Positions 44,701-59,700 of a DNA stretch of 64,000 nucleotides are shown one piece after another. The DNA is from Phoronis australis. Lineage: Eukaryota > Phoronida > Phoronidae. The notes under the pieces are model-generated. The model searched no databases and was not told the DNA's origin. It saw only the letters and a program-made list of their open reading frames with translations. The stretch covers positions 917,981 through 981,980 of the forward strand of contig NMRA01000062.1 of the NCBI GenBank assembly GCA_002633005.1, in the 5' to 3' direction. Each line of letters begins with the position of its first letter. Within the stretch, counting starts at the first letter, position 1. Made by a program: the position numbers and the translations under genes.

Positions 44701-47700
44701 TCGAGAAAGGTGTCAGTAAGTACAGTTGCTTCTTCTGAACATAGACGAGCAATAACAGCTGCATTTTCCACTCAAGAATCGTCACAAGTAGCAGCTGAAT
44801 TTTCTCAACCACCGTCAACTGATATCATGTCTTTTAGACAAGTGACAACATCTTCTGACGTTTCTTCAGAACATCAATCAAGCTTTGCTACGTCTACCAC
44901 AAATCGATTATTATCGACAGCACCTGTATATTCTCCCCCTCCGTCATCTTTGATAAAGTCTTTTAGCCAGGTGTCGATAGTTGGAATTGCCTCTTCAGAA
45001 CACCCACTGACAAGCGTTGTTGCATCTGAAACTCACCAAACGTCATTTACATCACTGCCATCCTCTCAACAACTAGCATTAAGTAAAGTTTCTTTTACAT
45101 TGGTGTCAAAAAGTATTGTTGCATCTTCAGCACAGTCATCCGCAACCTTGGCTTCTTCCTCTGATCAATCGTCATCAACAGCACCTGCATTTTCCAATCC
45201 ACTCTCAAGTAGTGTGTTTTCTAAACAGATGTCAGCGAGTGTGCTCGCATCTTCTGAACAAGGGCCAACAAAATTTGTTGCATCTATGAGTCTTCAATCA
45301 GCAGTAGAACCCACATCTGATGCGCTGTCAGCTCGTGTCGCATCGTCTATGCAACTGTCCAAAGGTATCGTTACTTCTTATGAACATTTCTCCACAAGTG
45401 CTGCCGCATCTACCAACAAGTTATCGCCAGCAATAGCATTAACATCTTCCCAAACGATGTTGTCTAGCATTTTGTCTTCAAAGCAGGTGTCAACAAGAAT
45501 GGGTACAACTTCTGAGCTGCCATCCGCAAAAGTTCAAGCAACAACCACCCTACAGTCTGTGGCTTTTCTATCTGGACTTTCTCAATCACCGTCATCCGGC
45601 TTGCCTTCCGAACACTTGTCAACAAGTATCGAGTCATCTTCCAAACAGCAATCCACAATCGCAACTGCATCTCGCACACAACTTGCTTCATCTGATGCAT
45701 TGTCTTCCCACAATGTGTCGGTACTTATGGTTGAATCACACGAACAGCGATCAACAGGCGTTGCTCAATTTGCAAGTCTAACGTCGTCACTAACAGTTCC
45801 CCTGTCGTCTGATGTGCCTTTAAATCGTAATACGTCATCTAAACAAGTGTCAACAAGCTTCGTGGCATCTTCTGAACATCCACCAAGAAGCGTTGAAGCG
45901 TCTGGCGCTCAAATATCATCATCAGCAGGACCCGCATCTTTTCATTCTCAACCTTCTGATATGACATCTGTTAACCATTTGTCAACAAGTATATTTCTGT
46001 TCTCAAAACAGTCAGAAGCAAGTGTTTCTGCATCAGCTATTCAACAATCCTACCCAATAGTGTCAGCATCTGCTCAGGCTCCGTCACACATAATGACTTC
46101 TAAACTTGTTTTGATAAGTCTCGAAATGAGTGCGTATTCTGAACAAAAATCAGCAAGTTTTTCTGTATCTGCCAGTGAAAGAGCATCATCTGAAACTTTG
46201 TCATCGGGTGTAATGCAATCTCAACAGGTGTCAACACTTATTGTTGCGCATTCCAAACTTCTTTCGACAAGTGCTTCTGCATCTCAGAGTCAACAATTAT
46301 CAACCACAACAAGCGCATTTTCCCATTTACTGTCAAGCCGAATTATGTCGTCTGAACAAGTGCCAACAAGAACTCATGTATCTTCTAAACCAAACACTTT
46401 GAGCACTGAAACATCTGTCACTCAGCATTTGTTACAAACGACACAAGCGTCTTTTCGACCTCTGTTATCTGGCACAATGTCTCCTATAAAGGCGTCGGCA
46501 GATATTGTCGCAGCTTCCGAAAAGCCCTCGACAGACGTTGCTGCATCAGCCACTGTCCAATCGTCACCGATTGTTCCTGGATCCTTCCTTTGGCTTTCAT
46601 TCTCTTCAGGTAAAATGTTTGCTACACAGGTGTCATCCAATGTGATTGCATCTTCTAAACAATCATCAATAAGCGTTGCTGTTTCTGCCACTCAACGAGC
46701 ATCGCCAACAAAACCTACATCTTTTCAACCTCTGTCATCCAGTGTAGAGTCTTCGAGAAAGGTGTCAGTAAGTACAGTTGCTTCTTCTGAACATAGACCA
46801 GCAAGAACAGCTGCATCTTCCAATCAAGTATCGTCACCAATAGCAGCTGAATCTTTTCAACCACCGTCAACTGATATCATGTCTCTTAGACAAGTGACAA
46901 CAACTTCTGGCGTTTCTTCAGAACATCAATCAAGCTTTGCTACATCTGCCACAAACCGATTATTATCGACAGCACCTGTATCTTCTCCCCGTCCGTCATC
47001 TTTGATAAAATCTTTTAGCCAGGTGTCGACAGTTGGAATTGCGTCTTCAGAACACCCACTGACAAGCGTTGCTGCATCTGAAACTCACCAAACGTCATCT
47101 ACCTCACTGCCATATTCTCAACAACTAGCATTAAGTAAAGTTTCTTTTATATTGGTGTCAAAAAGTATTGTTGCATCTTCAGCAAAGCCATCCACAACCT
47201 TGGCTTCTTCCTTTGATCAATCGTCACCAACAGCACCTGCATTTTCTAATCCACTCTCAAGTAGTGTGTTTTCTGAACAGATGTCAGCGAGTGTGCTCGC
47301 ATCTTCTGAACAACGACCAACAAAGTTTGTTGCATCTATGAGTCTGCAATCAGCAGTAGAACCCACATCTGATGCGCTGTTAGCTCGTGTCGCATCGTCT
47401 ATGCAATTGTCAAAAGGTATCGTTACTTCTTATGAACATTTCTCCACAAGTGCTGCCGCATCTACCAACAAGTTATCGCCAGCAATAGCATTACAATCTT
47501 CTCAAACGGTGTTGTCTGGCATTTTGTCTTCAAAGCAGGTGTCAACAAGAATGGCTACAACTTCTGAGCAGTCAACCGCAAAAGTTCAAGCAACAACCAC
47601 CCCACAATCTGTGGCTTTACAATCCGGAATTTATCAATCACCATCATCCGGCTTGCCTTCCGAACACTTGTCAACAAGTATCGTGTCATCTTCCAAACAG

Positions 47701-50700
47701 CAATCCACAATCGCAACTGCATCTCGCACACAACTTGCTTCATCTGATGCATTGTCTTTCCACAATGTGTCGGTACTTATGGTTGAATCACACGAACAGC
47801 GATCAACAGGCGGTGCTCAATTTGCAAGTCTAACGTCGTCACTAACAGTTCCCCTGTCGACTGATGTGCCTTTAAATCGTATTACGTCATCTAAAAAAGT
47901 GTCAACAAGCTTCGTGGCATCTTCTGAACATCCACCAAGAAGCGTTGAAGCGTCTGGCGCTCAAATATCATCATCAACAGGACCCGCATCTTTTCATTCA
48001 CAACCTTCTGATATGACATCTGTTGAACATTTGTCAACAAGTATATTTCTGTTCTCAAAACAGTCAGAAGCAAGTGTTTCTGCATCAGCTACTCAACAAT
48101 CCTACCCAATAGTGTCAGCATCTGCTCAAGTTCAGTCACACAGAATGACTTCTAAACGTGTTTTGACAAGTCTCGAAATGAGTACGTATTCTGAACAAAA
48201 ATCAGCAAGTTTTTCTGTATCTGCCAGTGAAAGAGCATCATCTGAATCTTTGTCATCTGTTGTAATGCAATCTCAACAGGTGTCAACACTTATTGTTGCG
48301 CATAACAAACTTCTGTCGACAAGTGCTTCTGCATCTCAGAGTCAACAATTATCAACCACAACAAGCGCATTTTCCCATTTACTGTCAAGCCGAATTATGT
48401 CGTCTGAACAAGTGCCAACAAGAACTCATGTATCTTCTAAACCAAACACTTTGAACACTGAAACATCTGTCACGCAGCATTTGTTACAAACGACACAAGC
48501 GTCTTTTCGACCTCTATTATCTGGCACAATGTCTCTTATAAAGGCGTCGGCAGATATTGTCGCAGCTTCCGAAAAGCCCTCGACAGACGTTGCTGCATCA
48601 GCCACTGTCCAGTCGTCACCGATTGTTCCTGGATCCTTCCTTTGGCTTTCATTCTCTTCAGGTAAAATGTTTGCTACACAGGTGTCATTCAATGTGATTG
48701 CATCTTCTAAACAACCATCAATAAGCGTTGCTGTTTCTGCCACTCAACGAGCATCGCCAACAAAACCTACATCTTTTCAACCTCTGTCATCCAGTGTAGA
48801 GTCTTCGAGAAAGGTGTCAGTAAGTACAGTTGCTTCTTCTGAACATAGACCAGCAAGAACAACTGCATCTTCCACTCAAGAATTGTCACCAATAGCAGCT
48901 GAATCTTTTCAACCACCGTCAACTGATATCATGTCTTTTAGACAAGTGACAACAACTTCTGATGTTTCTTCAGAACATCAATCAAGCTTTGCTACATCTA
49001 CCACAAATCGATTATTATCGACAGCACCTTTATCTTCTCCCCCTCCGTCATCTTTGTTAAAGTCTTTAAGCCAGGTGTCGACAGTTGGAATTGCCTCTTC
49101 AGAACAACCACTGACAAGCGTTGCTGCATCTGAAACTCACCAAACGTCATCTACAGCACTGGCATCTTCTCAACAACTAGCATTAAGTAAAGTTTCTTTT
49201 ATATTGGTGTCAGAAAGTATTGTTGCATCTTCAGCACCGTCATCCGCAACATTGGCTTCTTCCATTGATCAATCGTCACCAACAGCACCTGCATTTTCTA
49301 ATCCACTCTCAAGTAATATGTTTTCTAAACAGATGTCAGCGAGTATGCTCGCATCTTCTGAACAAAGACCAACAAAGTTTGTTGCATCTATGCAATTGTC
49401 AAAAGGTATCGTTACTTCTTATGAACATTTCTCCACAAGTGCTGCCGCATCTACCAACAAGTTATCGCCAGCAATAGCATTAACATCTTCTCAAACGGTG
49501 TTGTCTGGCATTTTGTCTTCAAAGCAGGTGTCAACAAGAATGGCTACAACTTCTGAGCTGCCATCCGCAAAAGTTGAAGCAACAACCACCCCACAATCTG
49601 TGGCTTTACTATCCGGACTTTCTCAATCACCGTCATCCGGCTTGCCTTCCGAACACTTGTCAACAAGTATCGTGTCATCTTCCAAACAGCAATCCACAAT
49701 CGCAACTGCATCTCGCACACAACTTGCTTCATCTGATGCATTGTCTTCCCACAATGTATCGGTACTTATGGTTGAATCACACGAACAGCGATCAACAGGC
49801 ATTGCTGCATCGGCCACAGTCCAGTCGTCACCATTAACTCCTGGATCCACCCTTCCGTTTTCTTCTAGTGGAATGTTTTCTACACAGGAGTCGGGCGGTA
49901 TGATTGCGTCTTCAAAACTTCCGATGAGTGTTGCTGAATCTGCCACTCAACGAGTGTCGCCCACAACACCTACATCTTCACAACCTTTATCATTTAGTAC
50001 AATGTCTTCGAGACAGGTATCAGCAAATAACGTTGCGTCTTCTAAAAAGACACCAACAAACGTTACACATTCCATTCAACATTCGTCACCAATAGCAGCT
50101 GGATCTTCTCAACCACGGTCAACTGATATCGAGTCTTCTAAATGGGTGGCGTCAACTTCCATTGCAACTTCAGAACACCAGTCAAGTTTTGCCACATTCA
50201 CCACTAAACTATCACCACCGTCATCTGTGATAAAATCTTTCAAGCAGGCGTCAATAAACATTGCATCATCAGAACAGCCATCGACTCGCGTTTCTGCATC
50301 TGCCAGCCAACAGCTGTCTTCATCAGCACCCTCACCTTACTCACCCTTAACACGTTTAACATCGCCTAAGCTGATGATAAATACTGTTTCATCTTATGAA
50401 GAAACGACAATGAGTTCTTCAGCTTATGCTTTTCAACAACTGTCAGCAAGCATTCTAATTCCTTCTCAACAAACAACAAATCCAGTTATCTCCTTTACAT
50501 CTCAAGAACCTCCACTTAATTCAGCCGCATTTTCCTCTCAACAGCCTCCGACAAGTGTTTTCTTGACACTCTCCCTGTTGTCAGTCTCTGTTGAACATTC
50601 AATTCCACAACTTCAATCTCAATTATTTTCAAACACGTCCTCACCACTCGTGATGCTTTTAAGTGCACTTAATTCACGACGGTTGTCGACCAGTATAGGC

Positions 50701-53700
50701 GTAGCTACTCATACGGCTACAACACATACATCTCCAACTGCTACAGTACAACTGTCCATAAATGTAGGCGCCTTTTCTCCCCTACCGTTATCAACGGGTG
50801 CTGCTCAATCGCCTCATGGAATCACACCAAGTCTTGTGACGACTTCTCAACAACCGCCAACAAACACTTCACTTCCAATATTTCAGCAGCGTTCAACAGG
50901 TACAGTGGCAGTCCCAATTCTGTTATCCATATACACTTTCTAGCAGTAACCTCATCTGCGTATCTGAATATTTTCTATGGAGCTGTTGTGGTCTTTTGCG
51001 TGTACACGGTACTCGGTTTTGAGTTGATGTTGCTTTTGTTTAAGTCTACTTCCGTTGTTTGCTTTATGTGTTTGTTAGAAAGGCTTCTTTTTGTTGACTG
51101 CATTTCTGTTATTGCTGTTTTGCACTGTTTCTCTGTTGGTTAGTGTGCTTCAGCGTAGACAATACACTCTTGGAAACATTGCGTATATGTGAATCTGTAC
51201 ATGTCTATCGTATGCACGTGCGGCCTTTTGCACGTGATCTCCTAAGACAACTTTAAAGAGCGGGGATTGCGTTCCGTAGACCCAAGACACGAAAGGTCAT
51301 GCACGAGTTCGCGCGTTATTAAAATGCATTGCCACTGAAGTATGCGATCACCCTATCTTTATTCGCAGGTGTCTCGGGTCTACGTGATGAAGCCCAGGGT
51401 AGCAGGTGCACTGCTTCACAACCATACACTTTGCCCCTGCTCACTTCCACACCTGGGCCCGGGGTCCAGTCTTTGTACTCGAAAGCGAACTCGAAAATAT
51501 CTTTTACATTTTCCGTTTTACTTTTGTGCTAAGTCATGATAAATGTCTACTATTCAGTGCTTGAGTATATTATTTTGATGCACATGGGTATATAGTCCAA
51601 GTTTGTACTTGATGACACCCTGATTCGAGCTACTAACTCCAGTAGAAACTCGAGGTTTTGAGTTCAGACTCGAACTTACAACTTTAATGCTGGAGTATGG
51701 AAGTAAAACGAGAAGTACTTGAGCCAAAAATAATTTGGAGTTCGATTCCGAGTACAGAGATTCGATCCCGGCTACTGGTGTGACCATCAAGCCGTGCAAT
51801 CTTCTGTCGTACACACTACGCATTTATCTGCCTTGCTTTGTAAACACTTACGAGCGTGTGTTGTATCATTTGTTAATTCATAATACTGATAGTTATGGTT
51901 TTGTTCTTGCTTTGTATGACAGCACATCCTGATTTGGTGATGTAATCCTGCTCTAAGGCCAAGTGGAATTATATTTTCATGTGAAAATATTGTGAAAATT
52001 TACGAACAGTAATTGTTAACCTAACATTTCAAAGTGGCCACCTCGTTTTACTGGGTTGCAAGTAATTCAATTTTGCAGTAATGGGGCCAAATACAGAATG
52101 AGGCACGATATGTTATTACGTAGCCTAGAAAAAATTTGTCTCCAGAGGGGATCTATGCATGTATTCGCATGCTATTCTACGTACAGCATGAGATTTATCA
52201 GTATTTAATTTTAAATTATAAAACAAATCAAATCTTTGTAAAAGAGCCTGCTTACTTAAGAGCAAGAGTAAAGCTTGTGCAGTCCATCGACAATGTTCGT
52301 GTTCGTCACCGGCCATGTAGTCACTGGCATGCTCAAAGCCACCGAAGACATCTAACCCGATATTTCTTTGGTTTTTGCCGGCTTTGAAAACGGACTAAAC
52401 TCTACTCCCGTAATATTTGCTGCCTGAATAAACCAATGCTTAAGTGTACATGTTTACGTCACCTGACCACACCAATCCGTCCATGATGCTACTTTAATTG
52501 AGACTTGGCGTCTGGTTGCAATTTTGGCAATGAGCCAAGTTAACGTTGCTTTTTTGGCAGGGAAGTCAGTAGTGCGTGAACAGGTTTTACCTACTAGCCC
52601 TGTCTTACTAAATAAGATGAATGTTGTCATTAAAATTTACACGACCGTGTTTTAAAAGTTACAGCTTTATTTTAAAGTGTTTGATGATCAAAATGTTTGT
52701 TTTCCATTTGAAATTTTGTGATTGTCTATTTTGTGCATTAACCCGAAGACGTTATGTGCGTTATGAGCTTGAACATTTCGTTGGTGAGTGCAAAACCACT
52801 ATGCACAAGCAGTATTGACAAGAAATGAAAGTGTAATACAACCCTTGAAACTACTTTATAACACCAAACGTTTCATTCGACAGTCCAGTCGAAACCATTA
52901 TTTGAAATATCCCAACACCTGAGCTAAATCTTTCTTTACTAACATAAAACAATATGTTTTTGTGACTTGTTATGGCAAACCAATTACAGAAGTATTACTT
53001 AATTCATATTTGCATGAATAAATCAATACTCTTATGGGTTATGAATTAGTGAAAAACCCAATATGTAAAGCGTTTCACCATATGACTGTACTTGCCATAA
53101 CTACACGTTTGCCCTTTTCTTTTCAAAACCACAGACAATGACGTTTTCAGGTTCACGTTATGTGAAATAACTCTTTACATGCAACTGTTTTAGAATCAGT
53201 GAACAACACAACACCATCTGATGGGTGTACTTTGGAATCCTTCAAAAGTTTGCGGTGTGTCTTCGATTTACAATAGACTTACACTATGCATTAACAAGTG
53301 CAGCTTACAACTATTTTGGATAAGATTCCACCTTAATACCATCAAAATATATAATATTGGTAGTCTGGTAATTCTAAGTTTACAATAGATATGCCAGTAA
53401 GACGAAAACTGCACGTTTTATGAAGTTTAGTTAAAAAAGGTTATTGCCTTGGATAAAATATATCATTTGCTCAATGCGATTTGAAAACGGGAAGTTAATT
53501 GATGATCTGGGGTCCTTATAGTTCAAGTCATCTTCTACTACTAATTTTTCATCGATGTTATCTTTTTGCATTACAGCAACTTCTACGACTTTGCAACCCT
53601 CGCCAGAAAGTATGACAGAACAACCGACAATGAGTACACTTCCATCTACCTCTCATAATGAGTCAGCAATGCCAGTTGCATCTACATTTCAACAACATTC

Positions 53701-56700
53701 AACAAGTGTACTTTCATCTACTCACCAACCATCAGCGAGTGTTGAGTTGTCATCTCGAGAGGCGTCAAGTAGCACCGATGTACTTGCTTATGTACAGTCC
53801 TCAGCAAGTGAAGGCGTGTCTCAACAACCATCAGAGCCTATTGCAATGTCTTCGCTACAGGCGCCAACTAGCAGCGTTGCGACTCCTTCGCAACAATTGT
53901 CAACAAATGCAAATGCACATTCTCTGCCATCGACAGATACAATAACGTCGTTGGTGTCCGGAAGCGTAGATGCATCGTCATCAACCAGTAGAGTTGCATC
54001 TTCTCAAGAAAAATCGTCAAGTTTAGTAACCAGTATTGCAACGTCTGTTTCTAAAGATATATCAATAGGGACAACAGCTCCTTCTCCGCAACCATCAAGC
54101 CTTGCTACGTTAGGGTTTCAAGAAACATCTCTAATTAAAAGTGCGTTTACTGAGGAATATTCAGTAGGTGTAGGATCGTCTTCTCAACAGACGTTAACAA
54201 GGACAGCTAAAACGTCACGAGAACCCCTAACGACTGTGCAAGGAAGTGTTGCTACAACCAATTTTCAACAGCCAAGTACAACTGAATCTCCTCAACACGT
54301 CTCAAGTAGCTTAGTGTCTTTTTCCAAACAGTCATTCACAAGCGTTAAAGCATCAGCAAGCCAGGCAACAACACCTTACCAGCCTACATCGTCTGGTCTC
54401 GTGTCTATTGAACAGTTGTCATTAGGAATTGTTGCATCTTCGATACAGTCATATGCAAACGTTGTTTCCTCTGCCAATCAGAAATCGTCACAAACCGCAG
54501 CTGTATCGTCTGAACCACTGTCGAGTGATATCATGTTTTCTAAACAGGCATCAATGAGTACTGGGGCACCTTCTGAACACACATTAACAAGTGGTGATGC
54601 GTCTGTCACTCATCGTTCGTCACCAACAGTGTCCGAATCTTCTCAACCACCGTCGACTGAAGCAACGAGTTTGAAACAATTCTCGATCAGTATGGCTGTA
54701 TCGCCAAAAGGGGAATCGACGAGCATTGCTGAATATGCCACAAAACCGTCGCCATTAACGGTGCTTGCATCCTCCCAACCTCCTTCTTCTGTTGCACTGA
54801 ACTCTAAACATGTGTCAACAAGTATATTTGCCTCTTCTGGACAGCGATCAACGACTTTTTTTGCTTCTGCCCCTGAGTATACCTCAACTCCATCACCTGA
54901 ACAATCTCAAGTACTGTCATCTAGTGCTATGTTTTCTCAACAGGTGTCAAAAAGTATCGCTGCATCTTCTGCACAGGCATCTGCCTCTCCACAATCAGCT
55001 GTATCGTCTATTCCTCGTGTAATGTCTTCTGGAGGGGTGACAACACCAGAATCTCAGCCACTGTCAACTGGTATAATGCCTTCTAAACAGTCGTTAGAAA
55101 GTTTGCTTAAATCTTCTGAACAGCCACCGACAAACGTTGCTGCATCTGCGAGTCAACAATCGTCACTAACACAACCCATATCTTCTGATCTAAAATTAAC
55201 TCGGGGCACATCGTCTCGAGATGTCTCAACAGGGGTCGTTGCACCTTCTGAGCAGTCGTTTACAAGTGATGCCTCGTCTGCTACTAAAGCATCATCACCA
55301 ACAGCACTCGCACCTTCTCAACCTCTAACATCTGGAATAATGTCTACTAGGCAGATGTCATCAAGAATGGTTGTTTCTTCTGAACAGTCATCCACAAGCG
55401 ATGAAGCATTAGTCACTGAACAACCAACGTCAATAATGTCCAGGTTTTCTCAACTGCCGTCAACCGGTAGGGTTTCTGAACACGTGTCAACAAAAATTGT
55501 CCTGTCTTCCGATCACGAATCTACAAGCTCAACAGCATCTCCCACTCAACAGTCATCACCTATAGCAGGAGGATCGTCTCATCTTTCACCGTCTGGTGCA
55601 ATGAAGTCTGTCCAGGAGACAAAAAGTATGGATGCATCTCGGCTACAGCCATCATCAAGTGTTGAAGAATATTCGAGTGAAAAATCGTCAGTAACAACAC
55701 ACACATCTTCTCGTGCACCTTCAACCAATATTGCGTTATCCAAACAAGTGTCACCTACTTTCGTCGCATCTTCGGACCACTCGTCAGCAAGCAATGTTGA
55801 GTCCTCTACTCAAGTATCATCACCAACGGGACCTTCATCTATTGAGCACCTGCCATCCGGTATACTGTCTTCTAAACTAATGTCAACAACTATTGGTGCA
55901 TTTTCAGAAAAGCCACAAACAAGCGTTGCTGCATCACCTACTCAACGATCGTCTCCAATACCGCTAGCAACTTCCTCACCTCTGTCATCAAGTAAGCATT
56001 CACGACATATTTCGACAATTATTGCATCATCTTCTGCAGTATCCGACCTTGCAGCATCATCACTTCCAACATTAGCATCTTCTAAAAAATCGTTTTCTGG
56101 AGCAAGCCCTTCTACATTGGTGCTACCAAGCATTGATGCATCTTCTAAGCAGCTATTAGCAAGTGTTGCAGTGTCAGTTTCCTCATTATCGTCTCCATCA
56201 ACTCCTGTACATTCGCAGCCTTCATCACATAGTATGCATTCTAAACATCCGTCAGCAAGCATCGTTGCATCTCCAGAACAGCCATCCTCGAGCTTTGCAC
56301 CATTTGCGAGTCAACTATTGTCGCTCACTTTAGGTGTATCTTCTCACACACTGTCAACACGTATTATATCGTCTGACCATGAGCTAGGAAGTAAGCAATC
56401 CTCTGCAATTGTTCCTGTGTCTGACTCTCATCCGCCACCTACGAGAGCTTCTTCGCAGTTTCCTTCAATTGCTGCAATGTCTTCCAAACATGGGCAAACA
56501 AGTATGGTGGCTTCATTTGAACAGACACTAAAAAGCATGGCTACTTTTGCCACTCGGTTGTCACCAACACTAGGTTCAACAATCTCTCCACTTCCATCGT
56601 CCGTTATGTCTTCTAAAGAGGTGTCATTCAGCATGTTTGCATCTTCTAAACAGCCATCAACAAGACATCCTGCAACTGCCAGTCAACAGCCGTCATCAAA

Positions 56701-59700
56701 ACCATCTGAAAAATATAATCTTTCTTCAACTGGTTCCTATGAACCGATGTCAACAAGAACCACGGCGTCCTCAGAACAACCGTCAACATTTGTTGCTGCC
56801 TCTGCCACTCAACGATTATCATTCACAAAAGCTTCATTATCTCAACCGATTTCATCTGGTGCGATATCTTCTAACCAAGTGTCCAAAAGTGTACCAACAT
56901 CTTTTGAACAGCCACCAAGAAGCGTTACTGGATCTGTCGCTCAGCAATCGTCACGGACAGCACCTGCATCTTCTCATCCACTGTCAAGTATTATGCTATC
57001 GTCTAACCAAGTCCTACCAAGTGTCGGATCATCTTTTGAACAGTTATTCACAAGCGTTGCAAAAAGTTTCACTCAAGTGTCACCACCAGCGTCCTCATCT
57101 TCTCAATTTGTGTCATCAGGTATAGTGTCTCCAAAGCAGGTATCCTCCGGTATCGTTGCGTTTTCAAAACACCCACTCACAAGCATTGCTGCAACTGCCA
57201 CTGCCAAATCATCCCCGACAGCAGCTGCATCATCTCAACCACCACCAAGTGACATGTTTTCTAAACAGGAATCATCTGCTATCGTCATATCTCCAGAACT
57301 GCTTTCAACGAGCTTTGCGTCATTTGCGAGTCAATTATTGTCGCCCTCTTTACGTGCATCTTCTTACCCGCCGTCGTCTAAGCATGAGAACGAAAGTGGG
57401 AAGTCATCGACAATTGTTCCTGTGTCGGACCTTCATTCGCAGTCTACGAGAGGAGAGTCTTCACAGTTTCCTTCAGTCGGCGTACTGTCTTCCAAACATG
57501 GTCAAACAAGTCTGGTTGCTTCTTTTGAACAGACGCTAACAAGCATTGCTACTTTTGCTACTCAACTATCATCACCATTAGGTTCAACAGCTTCTCAATT
57601 TCCTTCATCCGTTACATTGTCTTCTAAAGAAGTGTCATTCAGTATGATTGCATCTTCTGAACAGCTATCTACAAGACTTCCTGTAAGTGCGAGTAAACAG
57701 CCATCATCAAAAGTACCCGAAACACATCCTTCTTCAATTGCAAAAAGTGTCACTCAAGTGTCTCCAACGGCCCTCTCTTCTACTCAACTTCTGTCATCAG
57801 GTATATTGTCTTCAAACCAGGTACCCATGGGTACCGTTCCGTTTACTAAACATACTCTCACAAGCGTCGCTGCAACTGCCTCTCGCCAATTGTCCCCAAC
57901 ATTAGTTGCATTTTCTCCGTCACCACTTACTGGTTTGTCTTCTAAACAGGAGTCAGACAGCATTGGAGTGTCTTCTGAACAACTATCAACGCGTTTTACA
58001 GCATCTGGTACCCAACGATCGTCACCGACAGCCTTTGTCTCTTTCCAACCTCAGTCATCCAGTACAATGTCTTCTAAACAGCTGTCACTCCATGTGACAG
58101 CATCTGCTGAAAATCCATCACCGAGCGTAGACTCAACTGTCACTAAACAATCGTCACCAAAAGCATTCGCACCTTCTCAAGCACAGTCATCAACTTCTAT
58201 GCACGGGTTAACAAGTGTCGCGTCTCCCGTACAGGCATCCGAAAGCATTGCAGCATCGTCACCAAGAGCATCAGCATCGTCTCAACCTCCATTATCAAGT
58301 TTTAATTCTTATAAAATATCCAGTAGGATAGCATCTTCTGGAAAGCCATCAACAAGGTTTGTTTCATATTCCATCCAAAAGTTGTCAACAATTGTGCTCG
58401 AATCATCTCGACCACAGCCAACTGGTATGACATCTATGCGCATGTCAACAAGCGTAATTGGATCTTTGAGACAGCCATCTACAAGCGCAACTTCATTTGC
58501 CGCTCAACAGTCGTCATCAATAGCACCCAGATTTTCTAAACCTCCGTCAAGTGCAGTGACATCTCCCAGGCAGTTTTCAACAATTTCGATTGCATATTCC
58601 GAACACCTGTCCCCAAGCGTGGCTGAAGGTTTGAGTCAACGATCATCTTCAACAACCCAAACATTTTCTAACTCAATGTCACGCGGATCTTCCCATCTGC
58701 TGTCCTCTGGTTTGATGTTTTCTAAACAGGTTTCTGCAAGTAGCTCAATATCTTCTCCTGAGGCATCGACGAAAATCGCTGCGTCTGACAGTCAGCACCT
58801 ATTACCAACATCATCTGCATCTCTTCAACCTCCATCGATTACTATAAGAGCTTCTAAAGACGTGTCCACAAGTATCGTGTCAAGAAGTGTAGCGCCATCT
58901 TCGGTCATATTATCGCCAACGCATGCACTGTTGACTTCATCTCTGCGAATGTCGACGATGACATCGCCTTCTACTTTACAGCAACATTTAACAAGCCGTG
59001 TACCTTCCACCACTCAAGGGATGCCGTCATTTACAACAACCCTTCCACCTGGTAATACTTATTTTAGTTAATTCAATTCTCTTTGTTGTTGAATGAATTT
59101 TCGTTGACCAATTAAATACAAGACCAGACATCGCTTTCAAATGAAAGATAAAGCGTTGTCGAGAAAAATCACAATTTTAACACGTCACTTGATTATGAAG
59201 ATCCAGAATTACACACAATGGACTATATTCTTGTTTAAGGTTAGTACTTAAACAGAAAGTTCAAGAAACGTGACCCTTGGATTAATCTTGATAGTCAGTA
59301 AGTATAATGCTCGTTATCGTCATCCCGGCTCTTGCTGAAATCGTAATTTTACGGATACAAGTAATTATCTGTTTCCTTTACTCTTGTCCTGCCTTGTATT
59401 GTTTTCAGTGAAGGATTGCGGACAACCTGATAAAAACTCAAATTCTACTGTTACGACAACGTCAACTATCGTCGGAGGAACTGCGTCGTACTCGTGTGAC
59501 GTCGGGCATGAGAAAGTGGGAGGTGATGTTACTCGATCGTGTGGTATTGACGGAAACTGGACAGGAACGGCGTTAGAGTGCACAAGTACGTCATTAGGTT
59601 TTGGTTATACCAAAGAAATCAATGGAAACTTTAAAGCTACTCTATTTGAGACTCAAACTTATCAATCATTTGTTCCCAAACAACACTGTCCGAATCTTAA

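Noticed and set aside
42779-49946. Several open frames on the minus strand and in other frames across the mucin exons (for example 44370-44588, 46422-46691, 48426-48743)
   Set aside because: They recur at the same place in each repeat unit and mirror the Ser/Thr/Gln-rich coding frame, so they are shadows of it.
51369-51405. Possible extra gene 2 exon after TTTATTCGCAG ([10 protein letters not shown])
   Set aside because: Very short, no good donor, no Ser/Thr or domain character, and it is not needed to join exons 4 and 5 in phase.
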